NCBI GenBank assembly: GCA_002010065.2
Contig: MTMD02000010.1
Span: 1 to 64,000 of the forward strand
DNA length: 64,000 bases
Direction of reading: 5' to 3'
From: Candidatus Pyrohabitans jungbluthii
Lineage (GTDB): Archaea > Hydrothermarchaeota > Hydrothermarchaeia > Hydrothermarchaeales > BMS3B
This document shows positions 15,759 through 24,077 of this stretch, piece after piece. How positions within the stretch are numbered: the first letter of the stretch is position 1; each line of letters starts with the position of its first letter. A model generated the notes under the pieces. That model was not told the origin of the DNA. It did no database searches and was given only the letters and a program-made list of their open reading frames with translations. Position numbers and translations under genes: made by a program.

Positions 15759-17605
15759 TACGCCGCACCTCCTGTAAGGCGAGCGATTATGAGAAGCAAA
15801 CTCGCTCCCAGCAGGAGCCAGGAGGCGTAGTCCTGGGTTATGCCTGTCTGAATTCTCCGCATGACTTCACCTGCCTTCGCAGTGGCTTTGCCTATGCCAT
15901 TCACCAGGCCATCGATGAAGTAGGCATCAATAGCGTTTATAACGGTGCTGGTATCCTTGACCACTTTCGTCGCGAAGAAGAGGTATATGTGGTCTAAGTA
16001 GTAGCGGTCGATTAGCAGAGTATGCAGTGGTTTAAAGGTGGTGCGTATCTTCTCAGCTGAGAGCACAGGCTTATAGTAGGTTATCCCCGTAAGCACAATA
16101 CCCAGGGCAGCAAGAGCTATTGAAAGGCTCATAACAAATCCGTGCCCGCCCTCATGGGCTGCGAAGTGCTCCGCGAGTTCAGCGGGCAGGGTATTGAGCA
16201 CAAACTCCTCAAAGCCAGCGAAGCGAACAAAGCCTGAGAAAAGCGCCCCCAGGGATAGGATCATGAGCGGCACCGTCATAACCCTCGGCGCCTCATGCGC
16301 ATGCTTTACAGCCTCGCTCTCTTTGCCTGTGAAAACTATGAAGAAGAGTCTTGAGATGTAAACAGCGCTGAGTAGCGCCGCGAAGGCGGCAATTATGAAG
16401 AGCGGTGTGCTGTACCCATAAACCGCCGCAAGAATGTCGTCCTTGCTCCAGAAGCCGCTCCACGGGGGTAAGCCAGAGAGAGACCACGCACCGATGAAGA
16501 ACGCAGTGCCAGTGATTGGCATGCGTTTCCACAGCCCGCCCATGTCGCGAATATCCTGAGAATGCACCGCATGTATCACCGCACCCGCGCTGAGGAAGAG
16601 CAGCGCTTTAAAGAAGGAGTGGTTGAGCAGATGGAACACGCCAGCGGCGTAGCCACCGACACCCAGAGCTAAGGTCATGAAGCCCAGGTGGGAGACTGTG
16701 GAGTATGCTATAACCCGCTTGAGGTCTGTCATGACCACAGCCATCGTCGCGGCCATGAGCGCTGTTATACCCCCTATCCATGCAACCACGAAGAGAGACT
16801 CAGGGGTAAAGAGGGGGTAAGCTCTGGCTACGAGGTATACACCTGCCTTTACCATAGTTGCCGCATGTATAAGCGCGCTGACCGTGGTGGGACCCTCCAT
16901 TGCGTCGGGCAACCACACGTGCAGCGGGAACTGTGCGCTCTTACCTACCGCTCCGCCGAAGAGGAGAAGCGACGCAAGGGTAAGCGTAGCAGGCGCCGCG
17001 CTCGGCGCGAGCTCGAAAAGTTCGCTTAGATTAAGGGTGCCAAACTTGGCGTAGAGCACAAGTATGCCCGCCAGGAGCATAATGTCGCCCACACGGGTGA
17101 CCAGGAAGGCCTTCTTCGCCGCGCTCGCCGCACTGGGCTTGCGGTACCAGAAGCCTATTAAAAGGTAGGAGCACAGACCCACCAGCTCCCAGCTGATGAA
17201 GAGGAAGACAAGATTGTTAGCTATAATTAATGCCAGCATGCTGGCTATGAAGAGGCTTATCTCGGCGTAGTAGCGCTGTACCCCGGGGTCACCATGCATA
17301 TAACCCAGGGAGTAGACCACGATGAGAAATCCCACAAAGCTAACCACGAAGAGCATCACCGCCGCGAGGGGGTCTATGAGAAAGCCAAAGCGAAAGGCTT
17401 CGCTACCCAGCCATGAGATGCCCTCGCTTTCGTACCTGCCAACTGAGAAAACATCGCGAATTGTGAGCAGCGAGACGAGCATGGACAAGCCAACAAAAGC
17501 TACAGCAACGTAGCCTCCGCCCTCTTTCATGCGCTTGCCAAACAGGAGGATAATCAGAAATGAAATCACTGGAAACAGTGGAATGAGCCACGCCTGTTCT
17601 ATCAT
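15758..17605 (-). CDS. nuoL: Complex I-like oxidoreductase subunit L (antiporter-like)
   Basis: This 615-aa membrane protein is the distal proton-pumping subunit. LFISWELVGLCSYLLIGFW has the conserved Glu, KSAQFPLHVWLPDAMEGPT is the channel motif, and LKRVIAYSTVSHLGF follows. The C-terminal extension (about residues 480-615) includes YYLDHIYLF and ends in a final TM, consistent with the lateral helix/anchor of NuoL. It lies between nuoK and nuoM, spaced 1 nt from nuoK. Confidence 0.94.
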   Translation of the reverse strand: MIEQAWLIPLFPVISFLIILLFGKRMKEGGGYVAVAFVGLSMLVSLLTIRDVFSVGRYESEGISWLGSEAFRFGFLIDPLAAVMLFVVSFVGFLIVVYSLGYMHGDPGVQRYYAEISLFIASMLALIIANNLVFLFISWELVGLCSYLLIGFWYRKPSAASAAKKAFLVTRVGDIMLLAGILVLYAKFGTLNLSELFELAPSAAPATLTLASLLLFGGAVGKSAQFPLHVWLPDAMEGPTTVSALIHAATMVKAGVYLVARAYPLFTPESLFVVAWIGGITALMAATMAVVMTDLKRVIAYSTVSHLGFMTLALGVGGYAAGVFHLLNHSFFKALLFLSAGAVIHAVHSQDIRDMGGLWKRMPITGTAFFIGAWSLSGLPPWSGFWSKDDILAAVYGYSTPLFIIAAFAALLSAVYISRLFFIVFTGKESEAVKHAHEAPRVMTVPLMILSLGALFSGFVRFAGFEEFVLNTLPAELAEHFAAHEGGHGFVMSLSIALAALGIVLTGITYYKPVLSAEKIRTTFKPLHTLLIDRYYLDHIYLFFATKVVKDTSTVINAIDAYFIDGLVNGIGKATAKAGEVMRRIQTGITQDYASWLLLGASLLLIIARLTGGAA

Positions 17606-17606
17606 T

Positions 17607-17912
17607 TCACCACCTCAACTCCTTGATTTCACGCAGATTGACAGTGCGGAAGTTGCGGTAAAGAGCTAAGAGAATCGCCATACCAACGCCTGCCTCCGCG
17701 GCGGCTATTGCTATGGTGAAGGCAGCAAAAGCCTGACCACTCAGGTTGCCCAGGTAGCTTGAGAAAGCCACCAAATTAATATTAGCGGCGTTTAGCATGA
17801 GCTCAATGCTCATGAGCATTCTCACGGCGTTGCGCGAGGATAGCAAACCATAAGCGCCGATGGAGAAGAGCACCGTCGCCAGGAACACATAGTGGAACAC
17901 CGTAACGCTCAT
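17607..17912 (-). CDS. nuoK: Complex I-like oxidoreductase subunit K
   Basis: This 101-aa three-helix membrane subunit has the two conserved membrane glutamates in the contexts LMSIELMLNAANINL and AIAAAEAGVGMAI, which take part in proton translocation. Its ATG overlaps the stop of nuoJ (ATGA). Length matches the family. Confidence 0.95.
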   Translation of the reverse strand: MSVTVFHYVFLATVLFSIGAYGLLSSRNAVRMLMSIELMLNAANINLVAFSSYLGNLSGQAFAAFTIAIAAAEAGVGMAILLALYRNFRTVNLREIKELRW

Positions 17913-18409
17913 TTCGCAGCCTCCTTTTTCGCCAGGAATATGGCACCTACCATTGCAGCAAGCAGAAGCAAGCCTACAAGCTCAAAGGGTATAACATAAG
18001 CCTGAGGGTTGAATATAAGCCCGCCTACACTGCCCACGCTTCCAATCACACTGGCGCGCTCTCCCAGTGAGGCAAAGCCCGAACTGGCGACATAGAAGAG
18101 GGCAACTATCGCGAAGATCACAGCACTAACCGGCGCAAGTTCATCGCCACGAGGCGGCCTCTTTAACTGAAGGTCGCTCTTTGTAAGCATTGTGGCAAAG
18201 AGGAAGAGCACCACAACACCACCAGCATAGACGAGCACCTGAATGACGGCGAGAAACTCCGCGCCAAGAGTTACAAACACCGCAGCGACGCCGAGCAGAG
18301 CCAGAGCTAACGCGAGTACTGCATGGAAAATGCGCTCTGCCATGACAACGCCCACTGCGCCTGCGATGACCACCGCCGAGATTATGAAGAACACCAGCGA
18401 GTCCATCAT
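17909..18409 (-). CDS. nuoJ: Complex I-like oxidoreductase subunit J
   Basis: This 166-aa membrane subunit has about five helices. The conserved TM3 region FLAVIQVLVYAGGVVVLFLFATM, here with its pi-bulge Tyr, is diagnostic. It overlaps nuoI and nuoK by 4 nt each, indicating tight translational coupling. Confidence 0.94.
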   Translation of the reverse strand: MMDSLVFFIISAVVIAGAVGVVMAERIFHAVLALALALLGVAAVFVTLGAEFLAVIQVLVYAGGVVVLFLFATMLTKSDLQLKRPPRGDELAPVSAVIFAIVALFYVASSGFASLGERASVIGSVGSVGGLIFNPQAYVIPFELVGLLLLAAMVGAIFLAKKEAAK

Positions 18410-18864
18410 TGTGTTTCGCCTCCTTGCTCTGGTTCGCGCTCATAGCCTGCGAGCTTCCACCAGGGGTAGAAGAGTTCTTCCCGCGAATATTCCGCAAGCT
18501 CTATAGCCTCATTGTCCCAGGTTAGCGCACCCGTGGGGCAGGCTTCGACGCAGAGTCCACAGAACATGCATCTCCCGAGGTAAATTTCGGGATGCTTCTT
18601 TTCCTTCTTTATTATGCGGTCCTTCACCTTCTTCTCCTCTATCCCCACAACCTTCATCTCTATGGTAGCATTAGGACAAGCACGGGCACAGCTGCCGCAG
18701 CTTATGCACTTTTTAACATCCAGGCGCTGCCTCCCGCGATACCGCGGCTTCATCACGTCGCGCTGCTCGGGATACTGTATGGTAATGGGAGGCTTGAAGA
18801 GATGCTTAAAGGTAACGCTCATTGGCAGCAGATGGGAGAGATTCTTGAGCTTCTGTTTCAGCAT
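18406..18864 (-). CDS. nuoI: Complex I-like oxidoreductase subunit I (2x[4Fe-4S])
   Basis: This ferredoxin-like subunit of about 152 aa carries the two [4Fe-4S] clusters leading to the quinone-site cluster in NuoB. CISCGSCARACPN and CMFCGLCVEACPT are both intact. The start lies in a GTG-ATG-ATG-ATG run; the third ATG (18864) is about 6 nt from AAGGTG, so the N-terminal extra Met residues are probably not translated. The short N-terminus is amphipathic, as usual for membrane attachment. Confidence 0.93.
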   Translation of the reverse strand: MLKQKLKNLSHLLPMSVTFKHLFKPPITIQYPEQRDVMKPRYRGRQRLDVKKCISCGSCARACPNATIEMKVVGIEEKKVKDRIIKKEKKHPEIYLGRCMFCGLCVEACPTGALTWDNEAIELAEYSREELFYPWWKLAGYEREPEQGGETQ

Positions 18865-18874
18865 CATCATCACC

Positions 18875-19906
18875 TTAAATACTCAGTACTACACCTGTAA
18901 TAACCACATTCGCCAGCGCCAGAGGGAGCAAACCCTTCCAGCCGAAGCTGAGCACGTGGTCAACCTTTGTTCTCGTAAGCGTGCCGCGCACCCACATGAG
19001 GGTGAAGATTATCACGTACATCTTTGCCACAAAGATGCCCGCCTGGACTATGTACTTAATCCATCCCAGGTTTTCCACTAGCGGGGAGATTATGGGCAGA
19101 TGCCATCCGCCAAGGAAAAGGGTCACCACAAGCGCCGAGCCTACGACGAAGTGGATGTACTCAGCGAACATGAACATGGCAAACTTCATCCCGCTGTACT
19201 CCGTATGAAAGCCTGCGACGAGCTCAGACTCGCTCTCCGGCAGGTCGAATGGTATCCTGCCCATTTCCGCCACGACGGCTGCAAAGAACACTATAAACGC
19301 AAGCGGCTGGTAGAAGATGAACCATTTGGGTATTATCCCAAACCATGCCTGGGACTGCGCCGCGACTATATCCTGCGTACTTAGTGAGCCAACTATCGCC
19401 ACTATACCAATCATACTCAGCACAAGGGGTATCTCATAGCTCAGGCTTTGCGCTGCAGTTCGCATACCTCCAAGCAGAGAATATTTGTTGTTTGAGCCCC
19501 ACGCTGCCATCAGGATAGCCAAGGTCGAGAGCGACGAAACGGCGGCAATGTAAAGCACGCCAACACCTATGTCAGCGGCAATGAGCCCGCTCCCTATGCC
19601 TACCGCTGCCGCCGGCATAAGGGCGAATAGAAAAGCCGCCATCGGAGCAAGGTTGTACACCAGCTTGTCAGCCTTCTCCGGCACTATGTCCTCCTTGGTC
19701 AGGAGCTTAATCATGTCTGCGATGGGCTGAAGCAATCCGTAGGGCCCAGCACGGTTGGGGCCGTAGCGCACGTGTATGCGCGCTATAACCTTTCGCTCAA
19801 GCCAAGTGAGGAAGAGCACATTAAGGGAGAGGAATAGAATAACGGCTACCACGCCTATGAGTCCGCGTATAATGTTCATTATCAGGGGGTTTTCCACGCT
19901 CACCAT
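18875..19906 (-). CDS. nuoH: Complex I-like oxidoreductase subunit H
   Basis: This 343-aa membrane subunit forms the quinone-binding chamber and the link to the proton path. Signatures: WLERKVIARIHVRYGPNRAGPYG near the N-terminus, LKLLTKEDIVPEKAD in the first loop, DLPESESELVAGFHTEYSG in the conserved E-rich loop, and WVRGTLTRTKVD near the C-terminus. It lies 4 nt after nuoCD. Confidence 0.95.
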   Translation of the reverse strand: MVSVENPLIMNIIRGLIGVVAVILFLSLNVLFLTWLERKVIARIHVRYGPNRAGPYGLLQPIADMIKLLTKEDIVPEKADKLVYNLAPMAAFLFALMPAAAVGIGSGLIAADIGVGVLYIAAVSSLSTLAILMAAWGSNNKYSLLGGMRTAAQSLSYEIPLVLSMIGIVAIVGSLSTQDIVAAQSQAWFGIIPKWFIFYQPLAFIVFFAAVVAEMGRIPFDLPESESELVAGFHTEYSGMKFAMFMFAEYIHFVVGSALVVTLFLGGWHLPIISPLVENLGWIKYIVQAGIFVAKMYVIIFTLMWVRGTLTRTKVDHVLSFGWKGLLPLALANVVITGVVLSI

Positions 19907-19910
19907 GGTA

Positions 19911-21566
19911 TCACCTGTCTATCTCGCCCATCACAATATCCACACTTGCAAAGTTGACTATCATGTCGGGGATTATCTCGCCAGTAGCATAGTGGGGGAA
20001 AGCAGAGAGATTGCAGAAGGCAGGGCTCCTTATCTTAACGCGGTATGGGTTGGGCGACTTGCCGTCGCTCACTATGTAGTAGGCCAGCTCGCCCTTTGGC
20101 GACTCTATGCGAGAGTAAGCCTCACCCTTGGGCGGGCGTATAACCTTGGGCACCTCGGGGGAGCGAACCTCGCCCTCAGGTAAATCGTTGAGCGCCTGCT
20201 CTATTATATTTAAACTCTCGAATATCTCGCGGAAGCGCACATTGAACCTGGCGAGGGTATCTCCCGCCTCTTCGGTTACAACCTCAAAGTCAAAGCGGTC
20301 GTATATGGAGTATGGGTCATCCTTGCGAACGTCTCGAGCTACGCCGCTGGCGCGCAGCATTGGACCTGTGACGCCGAGCTCAATTGCCAGCTCTGGCTCG
20401 AGTACGCCCACACCCTCACATCTTTTTATGAAAATCTCGTTGTTGTAGAAGTAGGTCTTGTAGTCAGCCAGGCGCTCTGGCAGAACGCGAAGGAAGTTGC
20501 GCACGTTCTCAACCCAGCCCTCAGGCACATCTTCTTTAAGACCGCCTATGCGTAGGAAGTTGTAAAGCAGGCGCTGCCCTGAAACCTGCTCCATTAAATC
20601 CAGAACCATTTCGCGCTCGCGGAAGCCGTACATCATCACCGTCCACGCACCAAGGTCTGCGCCGAAGGCGGCGATGAACATTAAATGGTTGGCGATGCGC
20701 TGCAGCTCAGAGAGAATAACGCGGAGGTACTCCGCCCGCTCAGGCACCTTCACACCAAGAAGCTCCTCCACCGCCAGCACGTATGCAAGGTTGTTGGTGA
20801 TAGAGGATATATAATCCATCCTGTCTGTTAGAGGTAAAAACTGCGGATAGGTGCGCTTCTCAGCAATCTTCTCCACGCCGCGGTGAAGGTAGCCTATCAC
20901 CGGCTCTATCTTCACCACAGTCTCGCCGCTCAGCGTGGTAACCAGCCTGCACACGCCGTGGGTAGAGGGATGCTGGGGACCTATGTTGAGCACCATGGTC
21001 TCGGTCTCGCCCTCCTCAGGCGGTGAAACCTCCACCTGAGTCTCCCACATCTCAGCCTCGCCCTCAGAGTACCAGGACATGGGCTCGGTTTTAAAGTCCT
21101 TGCGCAGGGGGTGACCCTTAAAGCTCTCCGGCAGTAACATGCGCTTCAGGTTGGGGTGTCCCTTGAAAATTATACCCACCATGTCGTAAGCTTCGCGCTC
21201 ATGCCAGTCTGCAGCGCGGTAGAGAGGCACCAAACTCGCAATCTCAGGATTTTCGCGGGGAAGCTCCGCGTTTATCTGCATCAGCTCCCCTCTCGGGTAG
21301 CTCCATATGTGATAAACAGCCTCTATTCTATCCTCGTAGTCCACACCAGAGATGCAGGAAAGGTGATCAAAGCCAGAGTTCTTTAAAAACTCCGCCACAG
21401 GGTAAAGGTCCTCGCCCTTTATCCTCACCTGAAGTCTGCGTGGGCGTCTCAGCTTGGCTTCCAGAATCTTCTCCCCAAACTTTGACTTCAGCGTATCCAG
21501 AAGCTCGTGCTTAACTTCCTGCGCCTCTTCTACCTTCTCCTCTTTCGCTGGTTTCTCCTCTGCCAT
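19911..21566 (-). CDS. nuoCD: Complex I-like oxidoreductase fused subunit C/D
   Basis: This 551-aa fusion has an N-terminal NuoC (30-kDa) domain (about residues 20-170, with WHEREAYDMVGIIFKGHPNLKR) and a C-terminal NuoD (49-kDa) domain (from about 180, MVLNIGPQHPSTHG, with GYLHRGVEKIAE and RMDYIS). NuoD frames the quinone site and is homologous to the large subunit of [NiFe] hydrogenases, but lacks the nickel cysteines. The first 20 residues are a charged Glu/Lys-rich tail. Such C-D fusions are known from enterobacteria; archaeal Fpo complexes usually keep C and D apart. Confidence 0.94.
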   Translation of the reverse strand: MAEEKPAKEEKVEEAQEVKHELLDTLKSKFGEKILEAKLRRPRRLQVRIKGEDLYPVAEFLKNSGFDHLSCISGVDYEDRIEAVYHIWSYPRGELMQINAELPRENPEIASLVPLYRAADWHEREAYDMVGIIFKGHPNLKRMLLPESFKGHPLRKDFKTEPMSWYSEGEAEMWETQVEVSPPEEGETETMVLNIGPQHPSTHGVCRLVTTLSGETVVKIEPVIGYLHRGVEKIAEKRTYPQFLPLTDRMDYISSITNNLAYVLAVEELLGVKVPERAEYLRVILSELQRIANHLMFIAAFGADLGAWTVMMYGFREREMVLDLMEQVSGQRLLYNFLRIGGLKEDVPEGWVENVRNFLRVLPERLADYKTYFYNNEIFIKRCEGVGVLEPELAIELGVTGPMLRASGVARDVRKDDPYSIYDRFDFEVVTEEAGDTLARFNVRFREIFESLNIIEQALNDLPEGEVRSPEVPKVIRPPKGEAYSRIESPKGELAYYIVSDGKSPNPYRVKIRSPAFCNLSAFPHYATGEIIPDMIVNFASVDIVMGEIDR

Positions 21567-21570
21567 GGCG

Positions 21571-22041
21571 CTACCTCTTTATCTTGCCCTCTTTGATCTT
21601 TTTCTGGAGCTTTACTATCGCATCGATTAGCGTCTCAGGGCGCGGAGGACATCCGGGCACGTACACATCGACGGGAATAATCTCATCCGCACCGTTCACA
21701 ACACTGTAGCTGTCGTAGAAGGGTCCACCGCAGATCGCGCACTCGCCCATGGCGATGACATACTTGGGCTCCGGCATCTGCTCATAGAGTCTGCGCACAT
21801 TGGGCGCCATCTTCTTTGTAATGGTGCCCGCCACTATCATCAGATCCGCCTGTCTGGGCGTTGCGCGGAAGAGCATGCCAAAGCGCTCAAAGGCGTCATA
21901 GCGCGAGCAGCCGGTGGCCATCATCTCTATGGCGCAGCACGCTAAGCCAAAGGTGAGAGGCCACATCGTGTAGGGCCTCGCCTTATCGAAGACCAGACGG
22001 TCGAGCTTTGTCAATATAACGTTGGGAAGCTTTACCTCCAT
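21571..22041 (-). CDS. nuoB: Complex I-like oxidoreductase subunit B (cluster N2)
   Basis: This subunit of about 156 aa holds the terminal [4Fe-4S] cluster that reduces the quinone. The ligand motifs LACCAIEMM (adjacent Cys pair), [10 protein letters not shown] and VPGCPPRPE are complete. An ATG at 22041 (MEVKLP) overlapping the nuoA stop fits the family length; a GTG at 22074 would run 43 nt into nuoA. It is homologous to the hydrogenase small subunit. Confidence 0.94.
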   Translation of the reverse strand: MEVKLPNVILTKLDRLVFDKARPYTMWPLTFGLACCAIEMMATGCSRYDAFERFGMLFRATPRQADLMIVAGTITKKMAPNVRRLYEQMPEPKYVIAMGECAICGGPFYDSYSVVNGADEIIPVDVYVPGCPPRPETLIDAIVKLQKKIKEGKIKR

Positions 22042-22409
22042 CCACGCATCCACTCCAGTGCACCTTTCTTCCACGCGTAGGCCAAGCCTAACGCAAGCAC
22101 GGCGATGAAGATTATCACCTCAACCGTGGCGAATAAGCCAAAGCTTCGATACGTCATCGCCCAGGGGTATAAGAACACTGTCTCGACATCGAAGATGACG
22201 AATAACAGAGCATACATGTAGTACTCCACATTGTGCTGAACCCACGCAGGACCAAAGGGTAGGACGCTGCACTCATAGGTAAGGTACTTCTGGGGCTCAG
22301 GCGTCCTGGGCTTCCGCAGCAGGCTTGCGACAAATATCGTTAAGACAGGGAATATCGCTCCCACAATCACAAATAGCGCAATGGTGATATACTGCTCGCC
22401 GACGCTCAA
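22032..22409 (-). CDS. nuoA: Complex I-like oxidoreductase subunit A
   Basis: This 125-aa three-helix membrane subunit opens the operon. The conserved loop [16 protein letters not shown] with its Cys, and [15 protein letters not shown] with the acidic residues of TM2, are diagnostic. The start is a TTG after GGAAAGGTGG. The ten genes, equal to eleven subunits counting the C/D fusion, follow the classical order with no NADH-binding (EFG) genes. Confidence 0.94.
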   Translation of the reverse strand: MSVGEQYITIALFVIVGAIFPVLTIFVASLLRKPRTPEPQKYLTYECSVLPFGPAWVQHNVEYYMYALLFVIFDVETVFLYPWAMTYRSFGLFATVEVIIFIAVLALGLAYAWKKGALEWMRGWR

Positions 22410-22439
22410 GGTACCACCTTTCCGACTTTAAAGAATCAA

Positions 22440-22485
22440 CAACCGCACTATATAATTACCAAGTGGTATAAAAATTTTTCCACCA
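22440..22485 (-). promoter_or_regulatory. Promoter of the complex I operon
   Basis: On the minus strand AAATTTTTATACC (about 22469-22481) and AATTATATAG (about 22450-22459) are strong archaeal TATA-like elements 40-70 nt before the nuoA TTG. The rest of 22410-22562 is AT-rich and shows no gene. Confidence 0.5.
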
Positions 22486-22562
22486 TCATAGTTTAAAGTT
22501 TATCAAACACCTTATTCTTTTCAGACGGATTCATATAATTTAAAATAATATTTAAAAAAATT

Positions 22563-23033
22563 TTAAAAAATTTTAACCATCCTCAACCACTTTCCAACCA
22601 CGTCCTTAGCTTGAAAGCCCAGACTCTCGTAGAACCTCTTTGCTGAGCGATTCTTCACCCCAACCCAGAGCTCAGCCACACTTCTACCCCTTCCCTTCAG
22701 GTATTCCAGCGCCTTTTCCATCAGCCGTCTTGCGACCCCCATGCGCCTGTATTCAGGAAGCACCACCAGCTCGTGTATCGCACCCACCTCTTCCTTTGCA
22801 TAGTCGCTAAGCCAGCGGGAGTCGCTGCATATGAAACCTACAACCTGCCCGGAAACCTCTGCCACAAAAACTCCTGCGCTATCGCGGGTAATCAGCCAGT
22901 GGAAGTACGCCTTTATCCTCCTGCGGGTGGTGTACGCATAGTCCTCTAAACCTTTGTACGCCCTTGTGTACACATCCAGAAATGCAGGAAGGTCTTCTCT
23001 TCTTGCACGGCGTATCTTTATCTCCATGCTCAT
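22563..23033 (-). CDS. GNAT-family N-acetyltransferase
   Basis: This single GNAT domain of 154-156 aa would use acetyl-CoA. HELVVLPEYRRMGVARRLMEKAL is here the acetyl-CoA-binding motif A, with VLPEYRRMGVA as the signature loop, and AKRFYESLGFQAKDV is motif B. It resembles the RimI/RimI-like class, but the substrate cannot be named. ATGs at 23033 and 23027 are both possible starts. It is divergent from the M20 peptidase gene with only about 30 nt between them. Confidence 0.88.
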   Translation of the reverse strand: MSMEIKIRRARREDLPAFLDVYTRAYKGLEDYAYTTRRRIKAYFHWLITRDSAGVFVAEVSGQVVGFICSDSRWLSDYAKEEVGAIHELVVLPEYRRMGVARRLMEKALEYLKGRGRSVAELWVGVKNRSAKRFYESLGFQAKDVVGKWLRMVKIF

Positions 23034-23064
23034 CTTTTTATTTCTAAAGTATATATGTAACCTA

Positions 23065-24045
23065 ATGATTGAAAAGGTCGCTGAACTGCTTCGGGAGCTG
23101 GTTGATATAGCCTCTCCTCCCGGAGAGGAGAATAAGCTGGCAGGACATATTGAGGAGAAGTTTGATAAGCTTGGCTACGAAGCCGAGCGCTTTCAGGGTA
23201 ACCTGCTCCTGAATCCGGAGGCAGACTTCTGGGTAGCGACACACCTCGATGCCCTCACTGTGAGCAGCGAATTTCGCATCTCTCGCGGCTATGCCTTCGG
23301 TCCCGGTGTATGCGATGCCAAGGCAGGCATTGCAGCGATGCTGCTCGCGCTTGAGCGCATCGCAGAGCTTAAGCTTGGTTTTGCCCTGTTTGTGGAGGAG
23401 GAAACCACAGGCAAAGGCTCAGCGCTCATCGCAGAGCACTACTCCCCGCGACGCTGCGTTGTGCTTGAACCCACCTCGCTGCGCATCGCGAGGGAGCAGT
23501 ATGGAAGTATTGAGCTGGCTTTCAGCATTACCGGAAAAGCGGCACATGCTGCAGTACCAGAGCGGGGGGTTAATGCAGTAGAACGCGCCTTCGCACTGCT
23601 CGAAGAGTTGAGAAAGCTCCCTGCGAATGTGAGCATTTTGAAGATCGCTGGAGGGAACGACATCTACGCAATACCCGAGAGCTGCAACATGGTGGTGGAC
23701 ATAATATTCCCTCCCGGGGTTAGCCTGAAGGAGGTGCGCAGCGCAGCCCTCAGGATTGGCAGAGCCTATGGAAGCGTTGAGGTGGTGGAGGAAGAAGAGG
23801 CTTTTAACTTAGACGGTGAAGCTGCAGGGCTTCTGGAAGAAGCTCTAAAGCGGATGAAAATAGAACCACGAACCTCAGCCATGCCCTCGTGGTGTGATGC
23901 CTCAAATCTCAAAAAGGCTGGCTGGGATGTTGTGGTTTTTGGACCAGGAGAGCTTGCGCCCTGCCATACGCAGCGCGAGAGGGTTAGCCTCCGCGAGGTT
24001 CTTCTAACTTCACGGGTTATTGAGGAGCTGAATGCGCTGGTGTAG
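23065..24045 (+). CDS. M20-family metallopeptidase/deacylase (LysK/ArgE-like)
   Basis: This 326-aa di-zinc hydrolase fits the LysK/ArgE/DapE group. Metal ligands visible are THLD (H60, D62), GVCDAKAG (D84), FVEEETTGKG (catalytic E111/E112), VLEPTS (E135) and PCHTQRERV (C-terminal His). The best guess is removal of an acyl or carrier group from a lysine/ornithine intermediate, as by archaeal LysK; no lys or arg genes neighbour it, so the substrate is uncertain. The ATG at 23065 lies about 25 nt from a TTTTTATTT box, consistent with a leaderless mRNA; longer in-frame starts would run into the GNAT gene. Confidence 0.85.
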   Translation: MIEKVAELLRELVDIASPPGEENKLAGHIEEKFDKLGYEAERFQGNLLLNPEADFWVATHLDALTVSSEFRISRGYAFGPGVCDAKAGIAAMLLALERIAELKLGFALFVEEETTGKGSALIAEHYSPRRCVVLEPTSLRIAREQYGSIELAFSITGKAAHAAVPERGVNAVERAFALLEELRKLPANVSILKIAGGNDIYAIPESCNMVVDIIFPPGVSLKEVRSAALRIGRAYGSVEVVEEEEAFNLDGEAAGLLEEALKRMKIEPRTSAMPSWCDASNLKKAGWDVVVFGPGELAPCHTQRERVSLREVLLTSRVIEELNALV

Positions 24046-24077
24046 GTGCTTAAAAATCTTTTTACACGTGGCTTCGC

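Noticed and set aside
12824-22409. Full NADH dehydrogenase complex I
   Set aside because: No NuoE, NuoF or NuoG genes and no NADH- or FMN-binding motif in the operon.
23065-24045. Longer start for the M20 enzyme at 22954
   Set aside because: It would add 37 residues antisense to the GNAT gene; the family N-terminus and the TATA spacing fit 23065.
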